A DNA stretch of 64,000 bases from Gillisia sp. Hel_I_86 (GTDB lineage: Bacteria; Bacteroidota; Bacteroidia; Flavobacteriales; Flavobacteriaceae): NCBI RefSeq assembly GCF_007827275.1, contig NZ_VISE01000001.1:1612001-1676000 (forward strand), in the 5' to 3' direction. Position numbers and translations under genes: made by a program. The stretch's first letter is position 1. Every line of letters starts with the position of its first letter. The notes beneath the pieces are model-generated. The model had not been told where the DNA came from, did not search any database, and saw only the letters and a program-made list of their open reading frames with translations. Shown here piece after piece: positions 17,232-27,037 of this stretch.

Positions 17232-18921
17232 CAGTCTGTCTAAAAACATGGTTGACAATGGTTTTATTGTCCTAAAATACGTTTTTTAAGGCTGTATGGC
17301 ATGGTGCCAGCAAAACTTTGCGTTATATTGGAAAAGGAAACTAGTTCTTAAAAAGCGGTAAAATCGCGCTATTAAGCCCAAAATTTTATCAAACAAGGTA
17401 TTGCTACCTTCTTGTAGGGCTTTATGGCCTATCAGGTTAATGATCCTTTTGAGGTTGTAGGCAATAAAGATGAAGCCTACATCTGCAGAGGCCCTTTTCT
17501 TTCCTTTTTTGGTAAGGATATGGTCAAACCCCCATTGCCTTTTCATGGTTCCAAATGGGTGTTCCACAATGGCCTGCCTGCGGCGGTAGAGTTCTTTTTC
17601 TTGTTCCATGTTTTTTCGGTTCTCCTCGTAGAATGGCGCAAAGACATTCCGGGCAAGGAGCCTTCCATTTTTTGCCCTGGTGCACAGGTCTCGCACGGGG
17701 CACCCCTTACAGGCCTTTGTTTTGTATTGTTTGAACTTACTTTGGTTGGGCTTGCCTTGATGGTTTGTATAAAAGTTGCCGTTGGTCTTCAGGGCGTGTC
17801 CCTGTGGGCAGGTATACTGGTCCTGTTGTTGGTCGTAAATGAAATTCTGTAGGTTGTAATCCGGGTGTGGTGCCGTGGATGCGGGCGCGGGAATGGCCAC
17901 CATTGTTTTGATACCGAGCTTTTGAGCGGTTTCGAGTTCCGATCCTGTGTGGTAGCCTTTGTCAAAGAGTGCTGTAAAGGTATTGTTCCTGAGTATGGCC
18001 TTGGACCTTCTTATCATATCGCCCATGGCCTTGGAGTCATTTCGGTTGGTGACCTGGTAATCAATAGGGATGCAGTGCAGGCCGTCCACAGTGGACTGTA
18101 CGTTATAGGCCACCTCGGTAATGTTCCCCCGCAGGACCATATGGCGGCTTTCCCCATCGGAAGTTGAAATTTGTTCTTCCCCGGTCTGCTCCAGTTGTTT
18201 TTTGAGCTTTGTATAATTTTCCCTTCGCTGGGCATGCTTTCGTATTTCTTTTTGGACCTCTTGTTTTTCAGTCTCCCCATCGGCCTTTGCCAGGTCCTGG
18301 TTGTACTGATCGAGTTTGTTGTCGATATATTCCAGGTGGCGTTTTATCTTCTTTTCGTTGAAATTGTTCTTTTTACTGTTCTGTGCACGCAGTTTGGTAC
18401 TGTCCCCGGCAATGATCCTACCGCCGATCAGTTTGAAGTTCATGGCCAGTTCCACCGTGGCGCGGAACACGTGTTTGATGGCCTTGGGGTTGTTTTTTCT
18501 GAAATTGGCAATGGTGTTGTGGTCGGGGGCAAGTTGGCCAAGGAGCCACATCATCTCCATATTTCGTTTGCACTCGCGCTCGAGGATCCTGGAAGAACGC
18601 AGGCGGTTCATATATCCATATAGGAACAATTTCAGGAGCGTTGCTGGATGATAGGCCGGCCTTCCGCCTTCGGGGAAATGTACCTTGAAGCCCATCTTTT
18701 CAAGATCGAGGCCATCAACGAACACATCAATGGCTCGGACTTCGTTTTCTTGGTCAATGGCTTCATCCAGGGAAACTGGGAACAGGCTGGCTTGTTTACG
18801 GTCTTTGGGTATAATGAATTTCATACCTAAAAGATACGGTTAAGCCTAACAATAGGAAACAGCTCAGCAAATAAGAAATCAACATAGTTATTAAGAAAGC
18901 AAGGGGTTTTTAGACAGTCTG
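17232..18921 (-). mobile_element. IS1182-family element, copy 1 (1690 bp)
   Basis: Ends CAGTCTGTCTAAAAAC and GTTTTTAGACAGTCTG are inverted with one mismatch. The 4-bp duplication ACGG is the conserved left border of an array site. Copy 3 at 54326-56015 appears identical by eye. Confidence 0.92.
17286..18824 (-). CDS. IS1182-family transposase
   Basis: A 512-residue DDE transposase with an N-terminal DUF772-type domain (VRAIDVFVDGLDLEKMGF, GGRPAYHPATLLKLFLYGY), the first Asp in IIAGDSTKLRAQNS, and the C-terminal ...QAIVEHPFGTMKRQWGFDHILTK segment with the Glu. A Cys cluster (CPQGH, CKGCPVRDLC) lies before the last Glu. Complete; ATG start followed by KFIIPKDRKQASLFPVS. Confidence 0.92.
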   Translation of the reverse strand: MKFIIPKDRKQASLFPVSLDEAIDQENEVRAIDVFVDGLDLEKMGFKVHFPEGGRPAYHPATLLKLFLYGYMNRLRSSRILERECKRNMEMMWLLGQLAPDHNTIANFRKNNPKAIKHVFRATVELAMNFKLIGGRIIAGDSTKLRAQNSKKNNFNEKKIKRHLEYIDNKLDQYNQDLAKADGETEKQEVQKEIRKHAQRRENYTKLKKQLEQTGEEQISTSDGESRHMVLRGNITEVAYNVQSTVDGLHCIPIDYQVTNRNDSKAMGDMIRRSKAILRNNTFTALFDKGYHTGSELETAQKLGIKTMVAIPAPASTAPHPDYNLQNFIYDQQQDQYTCPQGHALKTNGNFYTNHQGKPNQSKFKQYKTKACKGCPVRDLCTRAKNGRLLARNVFAPFYEENRKNMEQEKELYRRRQAIVEHPFGTMKRQWGFDHILTKKGKKRASADVGFIFIAYNLKRIINLIGHKALQEGSNTLFDKILGLIARFYRFLRTSFLFQYNAKFCWHHAIQP

Positions 18922-19064
18922 ACGGTCTCGTATATTCGTCAGTTGTGGTGGTCAGTAAGCGGATTTGTCCGCTTAATTTAAATATTCCTGGTCACTACTA
19001 AAAATACACTTTTATTTGAATTGCCACAATTGCGAATATGCGTTGTTGCCTGCTGTACTTTACC

Positions 19065-19364
19065 TTATCCAATTGAAATATTTAATTCTTTTCCAAGTCC
19101 GATCTCAATTAGTTTTTGATAAGTGGTAATTTGAATATCACTTAATCCACGTTCAATTCTTGAAATATAGCTTTTCTTTGTACCGGTGCGTTCCGCAAGT
19201 TGTTCTTGTGTTAATTGAGCTGATTTTCTTGCTTCTTTTAGCATTACTCCAAGTCGAAATGAAAGAGATTCCGCATCGTATTTTTCTCTTTTTTCTGTTC
19301 CTTTATTGCCATATTTAGCAACAAGTAAATCTTCAAATTTTGTTATATTTTTCATCTCAGCCAT
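19065..19364 (-). CDS. HigA-like XRE antitoxin
   Basis: A 99-residue protein with a helix-turn-helix in residues ~45-85 (LGVMLKEARKSAQLTQEQLAERTGTKKSYISRIERG). It overlaps the end of the upstream toxin gene by eight bases. The toxin-first order is that of HigBA modules; the antitoxin binds both toxin and promoter DNA in that family. Cassette cargo between S3 and S4; its stop is about 17 bases from S3. Confidence 0.85.
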   Translation of the reverse strand: MAEMKNITKFEDLLVAKYGNKGTEKREKYDAESLSFRLGVMLKEARKSAQLTQEQLAERTGTKKSYISRIERGLSDIQITTYQKLIEIGLGKELNISIG

Positions 19365-19695
19365 TTTTTTCTTTTAAATATTCTTTCTTTAGTTTCTCAG
19401 CAAGTTTAATTTCTTTTCTAGGGGTTTTTTGAGTTTTCTTAATAAAGCTATTTGTCAAAACTACTAAATTCCCCTCGTCTTGAAAACCTAAGATTCTAAT
19501 ACTTTTAAAGGTTGTTATAACTATCACTTCATAAATTCCATCTGTATTTGTCAGTAATTTATAGAACTTCTTTGGAACTCGTTTTTCATAACGTACCAGA
19601 TCCAAAACATATTCAATTTTTCGTTGAATTTTATCATCTTGGGAATTGTAGAAATCAACGAAATTTCTTTTATAATTTATTATTTCTCTTACCAC
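19357..19695 (-). CDS. HigB/RelE-superfamily toxin
   Basis: A 112-residue basic protein. The segment KKFYKLLTNTDGIYEVIV...SIRILGFQDEGNLVVLTNSFIKKTQKTPRKEIKLAEKLKKEY is the phage-derived Gp49/HigB-like mRNA-interferase fold. The start is GTG at 19695, only four bases from a -7 box, so the transcript may be leaderless. Paired with the HTH gene downstream. Confidence 0.85.
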   Translation of the reverse strand: MVREIINYKRNFVDFYNSQDDKIQRKIEYVLDLVRYEKRVPKKFYKLLTNTDGIYEVIVITTFKSIRILGFQDEGNLVVLTNSFIKKTQKTPRKEIKLAEKLKKEYLKEKNG

Positions 19696-19699
19696 AAAA

Positions 19700-19707
19700 C
19701 AAAGTTA
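19700..19707 (-). promoter_or_regulatory. -7 box (TAACTTTG) of the HigBA cassette
   Basis: Matches the Bacteroidota TAnnTTTG box. It lies four bases before the GTG start, implying a leaderless or near-leaderless mRNA. Confidence 0.5.
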
Positions 19708-19789
19708 ACTAATTAGTTTACTATTTGGAAGTTTTTGAATTAAAAATTTTAGCAGAATTTTCCTAAAGTATTCCAACTAACGTCAAATA

Positions 19790-21160
19790 TTAAGTACTGA
19801 TATTCAGTATTTTAGTTAATCCGATATCTTCGGGTTTAATGTCAAATTTAGCAATATTCCTTTTAATTCTATTGACCAGTTTTAGTTTTCTTTTTTGGTC
19901 AAGGAACAGATATTCTGTTGGTGGGTGATAAGGAATTCCTCTTGTGAGCATATTCCAAATAATGACTGCTAGTTTTCGTGCTGTGGCACTTATGGCGGTT
20001 GCCCGTCCTTTTTTGTAGTTTATTCTTCTGAAAAAATCGGATAAATGCCCATCCTTTAAATTTCCAATTGTATTTGCGGCTTGCCTGAGGGCTACTTTTA
20101 AACGATTGCTTCCTTTTGGCAAGTGATGGCTCAATACCCTTCCTCCACTGATTTTATTGTTTGGGGCAAGCCTGAGCCAGGAGGTAAATTGCTTTGCTGA
20201 TTCAAATTTGTTGATTCCCTCTAAACCTATTTCGCTTATAAAGGCCATTAGTGTTGCGTCGTTCACACCTTCAATTGCCATTAAATCCACTCCTTCAAAA
20301 TACTGATAGGAGAGCTGGTTCATATCGGCATTTCTAATGGTGTTCTTGTTTTTTCTTTTGTATGGTTTTTTACTTGCAATGTGCTGTTTTTTATCATCGT
20401 CATTATTGATGACTTCTTCGAGGTGTTTTTTAATTTGAATATCTACTTGGTCTATTTGTTTTTGAAGGTGCAAATAGGTTTCCCATTCTTGTTTTAGGGC
20501 AAAGTAATAATCTTCACGGCCATTATATTGTAATGCTCTGGAAATTTCATCTTCCGATTTTCGGCAATTATAATGTCTGTTCTGAGCCAATACTTTTCCT
20601 GATTTTTCGCCACCGATAAATGCCGTGATAATTTTTGTTCCCGTAAGCCCTACGATGTCTTTTACCACCACATCCAGTCTCATGTTCATCAATCTCAGGT
20701 ATTTTTGCATTTTTAAGATCGCACTGGCAGATTGTTTTAAAATGTTTTGTCTATGGCGAGAGTAGGTCCTGATAACTGCTGTTGTGCTATCGGGCAAAAA
20801 ACTACTGCTGAGCAATCCTAGAGTGTGCAGTTTTTGTATCCATTGGCAATCTAAAATATCTGTTTTTTTTCCTTTTATGTTTTTTGTTTGACGGCCATTC
20901 ACCAAAATGACATCAAAACCAAAGACGACTAATGAAGAAAATAAATTTTGCCAGTAAGTTCCAGTGCTTTCCATGGCAATGGTCGTGACCTTGTGCTTTT
21001 TGAGCCACTCACAAAGCTCTTGATGGTCTTGGCTGTAAACACCAAATTCTTTTACGTCCTGGGCATTTTGGCCAACAGCAACCCAATGGCTTCTACTTCC
21101 AATATCAATACCTGCCGCATTGGGATTGACCACTTCTAGTGAAATCTGCTTTTTTTTCAT
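19790..21160 (-). CDS. IS110-family transposase, long form
   Basis: A 456-residue recombinase: N-terminal DEDD RuvC-like domain (AAGIDIGSRSHWVAVG, AMESTGTYWQNLF, KTDILDCQWIQKLH) and a C-terminal Transposase_20 domain (LMAIEGVNDATLMAFISEIG, FTSWLRLAPNNKISGG) with the catalytic Ser region. It is about 100 residues longer than the other IS110-family proteins in this window because of an insertion between the two domains (DDDKKQHIASKKPYKRKNK). Complete. Confidence 0.9.
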   Translation of the reverse strand: MKKKQISLEVVNPNAAGIDIGSRSHWVAVGQNAQDVKEFGVYSQDHQELCEWLKKHKVTTIAMESTGTYWQNLFSSLVVFGFDVILVNGRQTKNIKGKKTDILDCQWIQKLHTLGLLSSSFLPDSTTAVIRTYSRHRQNILKQSASAILKMQKYLRLMNMRLDVVVKDIVGLTGTKIITAFIGGEKSGKVLAQNRHYNCRKSEDEISRALQYNGREDYYFALKQEWETYLHLQKQIDQVDIQIKKHLEEVINNDDDKKQHIASKKPYKRKNKNTIRNADMNQLSYQYFEGVDLMAIEGVNDATLMAFISEIGLEGINKFESAKQFTSWLRLAPNNKISGGRVLSHHLPKGSNRLKVALRQAANTIGNLKDGHLSDFFRRINYKKGRATAISATARKLAVIIWNMLTRGIPYHPPTEYLFLDQKRKLKLVNRIKRNIAKFDIKPEDIGLTKILNIST

Positions 21161-21390
21161 AATAGTTTGTTTTTAAAGATTATAAAATAAGCTCCAAGAA
21201 ATGTAACTACTGATTTTGAAATTATTCCAATCGGGATTACTATGAAAGTATCGCCACTAAACTCAAACGCAAGTAATGATGACCTATTACTTTTTACATT
21301 CAAACCTTGATTGCGGTCGGGCTTTTTAAACACCAATGCTGAAACCGGCCTTAACAAGGAGCCGAAACAAAGATACGCCCGTTAGCAGAA
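21161..21390 (-). ncRNA. possible bridge RNA region of the IS110 element
   Basis: Non-coding 5' flank of the transposase gene. In IS110-group elements this region encodes the bridge RNA. I did not identify target-matching loops here, so the call rests on position only. Confidence 0.3.
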
Positions 21391-21426
21391 AAACTCAACT
21401 CGATTTTTTAGTAGGGGGATTGCAGG

Positions 21427-21553
21427 CAACGGTCTTGTTTAACGCAAGTGGCGTGGGGTAAGGACGCGAACTTGTCGGCTTTGTTGTTTTTTACTTGGTC
21501 TCTAAAATAACACTTTTCACTGGAATGCCCGCTATTTGCTGTTAAACGATGTT
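21427..21553. repeat. array site S4
   Basis: Common type: CAACGGTCTT, arms GTTTAAC/GTTAAAC, ending GATGTT. Internal variant GTGGGGTAAGGACG. Identical by eye to S26, with which it shares the following cassette body. Confidence 0.9.
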
Positions 21554-22098
21554 GCACCGCGTAGCGATCCTCGGAATATGTTGTTTTGTTGCCAGCCTTT
21601 TTAAGTCATTTTGTTCTTTTCTGAATCTTGATTTTATTTTTCACGTCCGAGCAAGAGCCAGTTTTTTAATTTTTTTGTTCTTACTTATTTTTGTCATTTT
21701 TCTCGTCTTGGTTATTGTCAGAGTGGTAAATCTAAAGCTATTCATTTTATCCATTTTTCATGCTTGAGTAAAAGTCGGAATAATAAGCTGAATGCATCTA
21801 TTTTTATTTTTTTTTACGCCCGAATAAAAGTTTGCGTACAGATTTTAAAAATTCTCAAGTATTTCTTCTTCTTTTCATTTATTCTTTATCTAATCAAAAT
21901 CCGCGGACTGATTTTAAGAGCATCCAATTTTCACGTTTTTCATCTTTTTAAATTTTTCCCGTAAACCTTGCGGTTGAGTGGTTTTTCTTTTAACTAAAAT
22001 CTTGAAAAAGTCAACGCAACAGTTGCGGGAGATTGGTTTTTATCAATTAAAACTTCAAATATGTTCTTTACGAGATTTTGTTTCTGAGCTATGCGTTG
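21554..22098. other. gene-less cassette a, copy 1
   Basis: Termini GCACCGCGTAGC and GCTATGCGTTGC are inverted. The body is T-rich and made of degenerate units containing CGAGTAAGAGTCAG-like and ACTGATTTTAAGAGCATCC motifs, and ends with the conserved palindrome CGCAACAGTTGCG. A plus-strand frame of 72 codons exists but is a low-complexity run of Leu/Phe/Ile/Val. Copy 2 at 59176-59720 differs at only about two bases by eye. Confidence 0.75.
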
Positions 22099-22104
22099 CA
22101 ACGG

Positions 22105-23794
22105 CAGTCTGTCTAATAACTTAGGTTATTTACCGATTTGTGACTAAAATAAGGCTTTTTATGGTATGCTGAGGAATAAAACGCGAATCAGAGATGTTGA
22201 AATTAAAGATGGGTATTAGCTTTAATATGACTTTATACGCTCTTATAAAGGTATAAAAACAAGCACATAAGGTGTTCAATAACTCCTTCCATGCCTTTTT
22301 GCCAATCAAGTTCAAAATTCGTCTGAGATTGTAGGCAATGAAAATAAACCCAACATCTGCAGAAGCCCTTTTCTTGCCTTTTTTAGAAAGGATATGATCA
22401 AATCCCCATTGCCTTTTCATGGTTCCAAAGGGATGTTCTACAATAGCCTGCCTGCGTCTGTACAATTCAGGATCAGCTTCCATATTTCTTTTGTTTTCTT
22501 CATAAACAGGAGTGTATAGGTTCCTAGCCAGGAGCCTCCCGTTTTTGGCCGTGGTGCATAACTCCCGCACCGGGCATCCCTTACAAGCTCTTGTTTTATA
22601 CTGTTTGAACCTTGACTCGTTTGATTTCCCTCGGTGGTTGACGTAAAAGGTGCCGTTGGTTTTCAGAAAATTACCTTGGGGACATATGTAGTGATCGTTC
22701 CCCGTATCGTAGGTAAAATTTTTAACATTGTACAGGGGATCCGGTGCATTGGAACCGGGGGCAGGAATAGCAACCAGGGTTTTGATCCCTAAACCCTGGG
22801 CAATTTCCAATTCAGATCCAGTATGATATCCTTTGTCAAAAAGAGCGGTGAAATCATTGTTCCCTATAATGGATTTTGCTCTTCTGATCATGGCTCCCAT
22901 CGCTTTTTTATCATTATTGTTGGTGACTTCATAATCAATGGGGATGCAGTGCTTGGCATCTACGGTGGACTGGACATTATAGACTACCTCTGTAATGTTG
23001 CCCCTCAAGACCATATGTCTGCTCTCGTTGTCCGAGGTTGAGATCTGGTCTTCTTGGGTTTGATCCAATTCCTGCTCGAGTTTATGATACGTATCCTTGC
23101 GCTTGTTCTGGGTATCCATCTGCTTATGGATATTTTCTTTTTCTACAGTACCATCGGCTTGTTCTAGCGCTTGGTTATATTCCTGAAGCTTGTTATCGAT
23201 ATATCGAAGGTGACGGTCGATCTTCTTTTTATTGAAGTTGTTCTTTTTGCTGTTCTGGGCTCTTAGCTTGGTGCCATCCCCTGCAATAAGTTTCCCTCCA
23301 ATGAGATTGAAGTGTTTGGCCAGTGCTACTGTGGCACGAAAAACTTTCTTTATAGCCTCAGGATTGTCCTTTCTAAAGTTGGCAATGGTGTTATGGTCTG
23401 GGGAGAGTTGCCCAAGGAGCCACATCAATTCGATATTTCGTTTGCATTCGCGCTCCAAATTTCGGGAGGAACGCAGTCGGTTCAAATATCCATAGATAAA
23501 TAACTTGAGCAACACACCTGGGTGGTAAGCAGGACGACCTCCTTCTGGGAAATTTACTCGAAACCCCATGTCTTCTAAATCCAAGCTATCTACAAAGATA
23601 TCTACGGCCCTGACCTCGTTTTCCTGATTAATGGCGTCCTCTAGGGACACAGGGAACAACGAGGATTGTTTGCGATTTTTTCCTTCTATAAATCTCATGG
23701 CATGAAGATACAACAGTAGCTCATTGTGCTATAAAACAATAATAGAAGAAATTAACAAAGTTATTAAAAGCGAAGGGGGTTATTAGACAGTCTG
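22105..23794 (-). mobile_element. IS1182-family element, copy 2 (diverged, 1690 bp)
   Basis: Ends CAGTCTGTCTAATAAC / GTTATTAGACAGTCTG; target duplication ACGG in the left border of S5. Same length as copies 1 and 3 but clearly different in sequence. Confidence 0.92.
22130..23698 (-). CDS. IS1182-family transposase, diverged copy
   Basis: Same domain plan as the 512-residue copies: GGRPAYHPGVLLKLFIYGYL, IAGDGTKLRAQNS, CPQGN, CKGCPVRELC, QAIVEHPFGTMKRQWGFDHIL. ATG 23698 is the likely start by comparison with the other copies (MRFIEGKNRKQSSLFPVS); the frame extends five codons further upstream. The C-terminus is different and longer. It has about four residues in five in common with the other copies by eye, so it is a separate lineage. 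Confidence 0.9.
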   Translation of the reverse strand: MRFIEGKNRKQSSLFPVSLEDAINQENEVRAVDIFVDSLDLEDMGFRVNFPEGGRPAYHPGVLLKLFIYGYLNRLRSSRNLERECKRNIELMWLLGQLSPDHNTIANFRKDNPEAIKKVFRATVALAKHFNLIGGKLIAGDGTKLRAQNSKKNNFNKKKIDRHLRYIDNKLQEYNQALEQADGTVEKENIHKQMDTQNKRKDTYHKLEQELDQTQEDQISTSDNESRHMVLRGNITEVVYNVQSTVDAKHCIPIDYEVTNNNDKKAMGAMIRRAKSIIGNNDFTALFDKGYHTGSELEIAQGLGIKTLVAIPAPGSNAPDPLYNVKNFTYDTGNDHYICPQGNFLKTNGTFYVNHRGKSNESRFKQYKTRACKGCPVRELCTTAKNGRLLARNLYTPVYEENKRNMEADPELYRRRQAIVEHPFGTMKRQWGFDHILSKKGKKRASADVGFIFIAYNLRRILNLIGKKAWKELLNTLCACFYTFIRAYKVILKLIPIFNFNISDSRFIPQHTIKSLILVTNR

Positions 23795-23919
23795 ACGGTC
23801 TTGGTTAAGGCAAGTGGCGTGGAATGGGGACACGTTCTTGTCGGCTTTGTTGTTTTTTAATTAATCTCTAAAATTACACTTTTCAGCAAACTGCCCGCTA
23901 TTTGCTGTTAAACGATGTT

Positions 23920-24459
23920 GGCTACAGTGGTTTTTGCGAAGTGTTTATCTATCCTGCGTTTTGTTCCGCTCTGATTTTCTTGTTCTTATCAATAATTTTC
24001 AAAAAAGCTTTTTTCCTATTCGATTAAAATCCAGTATTTTAAACTGAAAGTATTGAATTTTTATATTTTTTACGCTCGAGTAAGAGTCAGCGAACTGATT
24101 TTAAGAGCATCCAATTTTTACATTTACCATACTTGAGTAAAAGTCAGAATAATAACTTTCAATGCCTTTTTCACGTTTGAGTAAGAGTTCAAGATCTAAA
24201 TTTTAAAGACCTCCAATTTTTACATTTTTCATCTTTTAAATTTTATTTCATTTCTTACTTTTTATTTGAAGTTTTGATCTTTTTAGTTTTTTTCATTCTT
24301 TTCCGCACCGCTGGTTTTTTTCCAATTAGATCACCTTGATTTTTCTTAAGTCTATGTTTAAAATCTACTTTTTCGTAATTCAGTTTTGTATTTTTCAGTT
24401 ACTGGATTGTTAATTTGAAACGACTAATATTCTTTTTTGCTGAATGCTCCCATTGTAGC
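23920..24459. other. gene-less cassette b, copy 1
   Basis: Termini GGCTACAGTGG and TGTAGCC are inverted. It contains several CTCGAGTAAGAGTCAG / TTGAGTAAAAGTCAG-like units about 50-60 bases apart and long T-rich stretches; no credible frame. Copy 2 at 33221-33760 appears identical. Confidence 0.75.
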
Positions 24460-24582
24460 CAACGGTCTTGTTTAACGCAAGTGGCGTGGAGTAGGCCCTA
24501 TGTTTGTATAAAGCATAAGTTTCAGGTATTTATTATAACATAGTAATATCTAGTCACTTAATTACTTTAAAATCCAAAACCT

Positions 24583-25647
24583 ATGCAGACACAAAGTACA
24601 CAATTCGACTTCACCGGCCAAAAAATTTATGTAGGCATCGACACGCACCTTAAGAGCTGGAATGTAACGGTTATGATGGATCCTTATTACCAGAAAACCT
24701 TTTCACAGAATGCCAATGCCCAGACCCTCTTCAACCATCTACATGAGAATTATCCCGGAGGTAGTTACTTTAGTGCTTATGAAGCTGGCTTTGCGGGTTT
24801 TATGCCTCATTACCGTTTAATGGGCCTGGGTATTGAATCTATTGTGGTGAACCCTGCAGATATTCCCACGACCGGAAAAGAAAAGGTTCAGAAGAATGAT
24901 TCGAGGGATAGTAAAAAAATCGCCCGTTCGCTAAAGAACGGTGAATTGACCCCAATTTATGTTCCCTCGCTCCAGACCCTGGCGGATAGGAGCCTTGTTC
25001 GCTTGAGAAAAACGATTGCCAGGGACCTGGCAAAAACAAAGACGCAGATCAAATCTTTCCTTCATTGCAACGGGATCGATATCCCAGATGATTTGAGCAA
25101 AGAAAACTGGACCAGGAAATTCATCAAATGGCTTATAGAAATAGAGATCGGACCCTTCAGGGAAACCCTGGAGGGTCATTTAGCTAAGTACCATTATTTT
25201 TATGCGCAAAAGCTAGCTATTAATCGGAAAGTCAAGATGCTTTCTGCCACTCCCCAGTATAAGGATAATATGGAACTTCTGCAGTCCATACCGGGAGTAG
25301 GCTATATCACGGCCATAACCTTTCTCACAGAGATAGAAAACATAAAAAGGTTCAAAAGCCTGGACAGGCTATGCAGTTTTATAGGTTTGGTACCGTCTAC
25401 AAATTCCTCGGGAGAAAACGAAAGAATAGGAGAAATCACTCCCAGGGGCCACCGTATTCTCAGGGATATACTGGTAGAAGCCTCCTGGAAGGCAATAGGA
25501 AAAGATCCGGCCTTGGGAGCAACATATTCGAAACTCGGCCATAGAATGAAACCCAACAAGGCGATCATACGCATTACCAAAAAAATATTGAGCAGGATGA
25601 GATTCGTCCTGAATAACCAAACCCGATATGAACTGGGATATAAATAA
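24583..25647 (+). CDS. IS1111-type IS110-family transposase (copy A)
   Basis: A 354-residue RNA-guided recombinase. DEDD domain: KIYVGIDTHLKSWNVTV, SAYEAGFAGFMPHYRL, VVNPADIPTTGKEK, NDSRDSKKIARSL. Transposase_20 domain: LLQSIPGVGYITAITFLTEI, LCSFIGLVPSTNSSGENER with the catalytic Ser. Complete ATG-to-stop. About 95% like copy B by eye, with most changes in the helical linker (residues ~165-235). Confidence 0.93.
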   Translation: MQTQSTQFDFTGQKIYVGIDTHLKSWNVTVMMDPYYQKTFSQNANAQTLFNHLHENYPGGSYFSAYEAGFAGFMPHYRLMGLGIESIVVNPADIPTTGKEKVQKNDSRDSKKIARSLKNGELTPIYVPSLQTLADRSLVRLRKTIARDLAKTKTQIKSFLHCNGIDIPDDLSKENWTRKFIKWLIEIEIGPFRETLEGHLAKYHYFYAQKLAINRKVKMLSATPQYKDNMELLQSIPGVGYITAITFLTEIENIKRFKSLDRLCSFIGLVPSTNSSGENERIGEITPRGHRILRDILVEASWKAIGKDPALGATYSKLGHRMKPNKAIIRITKKILSRMRFVLNNQTRYELGYK

Positions 25648-26020
25648 TATTAAAAGAGTAATTTATAAAACAGCTATCTTCAAGTGTGACCGTTTCCGCG
25701 TCCCTGCAGCGTTAACGACTGTCATTTAGTAGACTGCGGCGCACTTATTTATATAAACTAAACAAGACGATGCAGCTCCTTAGAGTCTGTTAATAGAAGG
25801 CTGTTTTATAATATTACAATTACTGATTAAGATAAAGCTATAAGACCTTGAGTTTTCTTAGCCATGGAGGACAATGAATAAATTTAAAAAGGTCCCTTTT
25901 TAGAGAAGGAACCGTATTCACTGTCGAAAGCCTTATTGCTGTTGAGTTGCTCTCCAGCAGCGCTCACTTCCCCTTCAGGCTAACATGTTAAATATAGGAA
26001 AAAAGTTGTCTAAAATTTGA
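25648..26020 (+). ncRNA. candidate seek/bridge RNA region of IS1111 element A
   Basis: Long 3' non-coding region, the location of the guide RNA in IS1111-group elements. CGCGTCCCT at 25697-25705 is the exact reverse complement of AGGGACGCG, the right half of the insertion target. AGTAG at 25728-25732 equals the end of the left half (GGAGTAGG). A GCAG/CTGC stem lies between them. The left match is short and could be chance. Confidence 0.55.
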
Positions 26021-27037
26021 TATACAACATAGAAGGGACGCAAACTTGTCGGCTATATTGTTTTTTACTTGGTCTCTAAAATAACACTTTTTCGACTAAG
26101 CCCGCTATTTGCGCTTAGCATCCATGAAAAAGCAGTAATCGAGTATCTTTAATAATCACGATAAAAACTAAAGATATGGAAACCCGAGTTACTGCATTAC
26201 CAAAGTTATTCATAGGAATTGATATTCACAAGAGAAGCTGGAAAATACATTGCAGCACCGATCTCTTTGGAGGTAAATCTTTTACGATGCCTCCAGAACC
26301 TGAGAAGTTATATGAGTACGTTCAGAAACATTTCTGTGATCACCAAGTAACTACTGCTTATGAGGCTGGTTGCTGTGGTTATTCTGCCCATCGCAGTTTT
26401 GAGGTCTTTGGTTGGAAATCCCTGGTTGTGAACCCAGCTGATATCCACCGTAAAGGAAAGGAGCGCTATACTAAAACAGACCGTATCGATGCGCAACTCA
26501 TTAGCAGAGAGCTTAAAGATGGCCGTCTGGATGGTATCACTGTTCCAGATATAGAACGAGAAGGATTACGTAGTCTGTTTCGCCGTCGCAATGAACTGGT
26601 CAAGGACTTTCGTCGGATCAAAAGTAGGATCAAGATGCACTTGCTTTATTTCGGGATTAAAATTCCTGCAGAGTTCGATAATGATCATTGGAGCCATGCT
26701 TTTCGTCACTGGGTGGATAGCCAAGAGTTCCATTATCCCACCGCACAGGAAACGATGGCTAGCAAAATGCGGACTTTCCGGTTTATTGATAAAGAGCTTC
26801 GGGAAGTCTCAAGTCAGTTGAGAGCCTATTGCCGAAAACACTTCAAAAAAGATTACTATCTGTTAAGGAGTGTGCCGGGCATTGGAGGCATTGTAGCCGT
26901 AGGTATTTTGGCTGAACTAGGGGATCTAAGGCGCTTCAACACGCTTAAACATTTAGCGGGTTATGTTGGATTGGCTCCTGGGATCTATCAAAGCGGGGCT
27001 ACTTCTAAGGCACTTGGCATGAACCCCCGTTGCCATC

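Larger units (their letters stand above)
17226..19047. repeat. array site S3, split by IS1182 copy 1
   Basis: CAACGG (17226-17231) lies left of the IS; the rest (18922-19047) follows. Arms GTATATTCG and CGAATATGC, with inner CAGTTGTGG / CCACAATT. It differs in sequence from the common type but keeps the border ACGGTCTC and the ending GTTGTT. The next cassette starts GCCTGC and ends GCAGGC (21422-21427). Confidence 0.75.
19770..21390 (-). mobile_element. IS110-family element (ends approximate)
   Basis: One transposase gene and about 230 bases of non-coding DNA upstream of its start, the position of the bridge RNA in the IS110 group proper. Short CTAACG / CGTTAG match at the outer flanks (about 19779 and 21380) may be near the ends. 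It lies between the HigB promoter and S4. Confidence 0.6.
22099..23919. repeat. array site S5, split by IS1182 copy 2; chimeric arms
   Basis: CAACGG (22099-22104), IS, then 23795-23919. The left arm is GGTTAAGGC but the right arm is GCTGTTAAAC, so the two do not match; the missing partner of the left arm is the right arm of S6. Confidence 0.85.
24496..26036 (+). mobile_element. IS1111-type IS110-family element, copy A (1541 bp)
   Basis: Inserted at GGAGTAGG|GACGC of an array site. Sub-terminal inverted repeats CTATGTTTGTATA / TATACAACATAG lie 2-4 bases inside the ends, as in the IS1111 group. About 385 bases of non-coding DNA follow the gene. Copy B is at 50649-52196, 7 bases longer because of a small duplication near the left end. 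Confidence 0.88.

Noticed and set aside
21549-21964. Plus-strand hydrophobic reading frames in gene-less cassettes (72 and 66 codons)
   Set aside because: They are low-complexity translations of T-rich DNA, begin inside the site (for the first), run opposite to other cassette genes, and do not persist in cassettes b-f.
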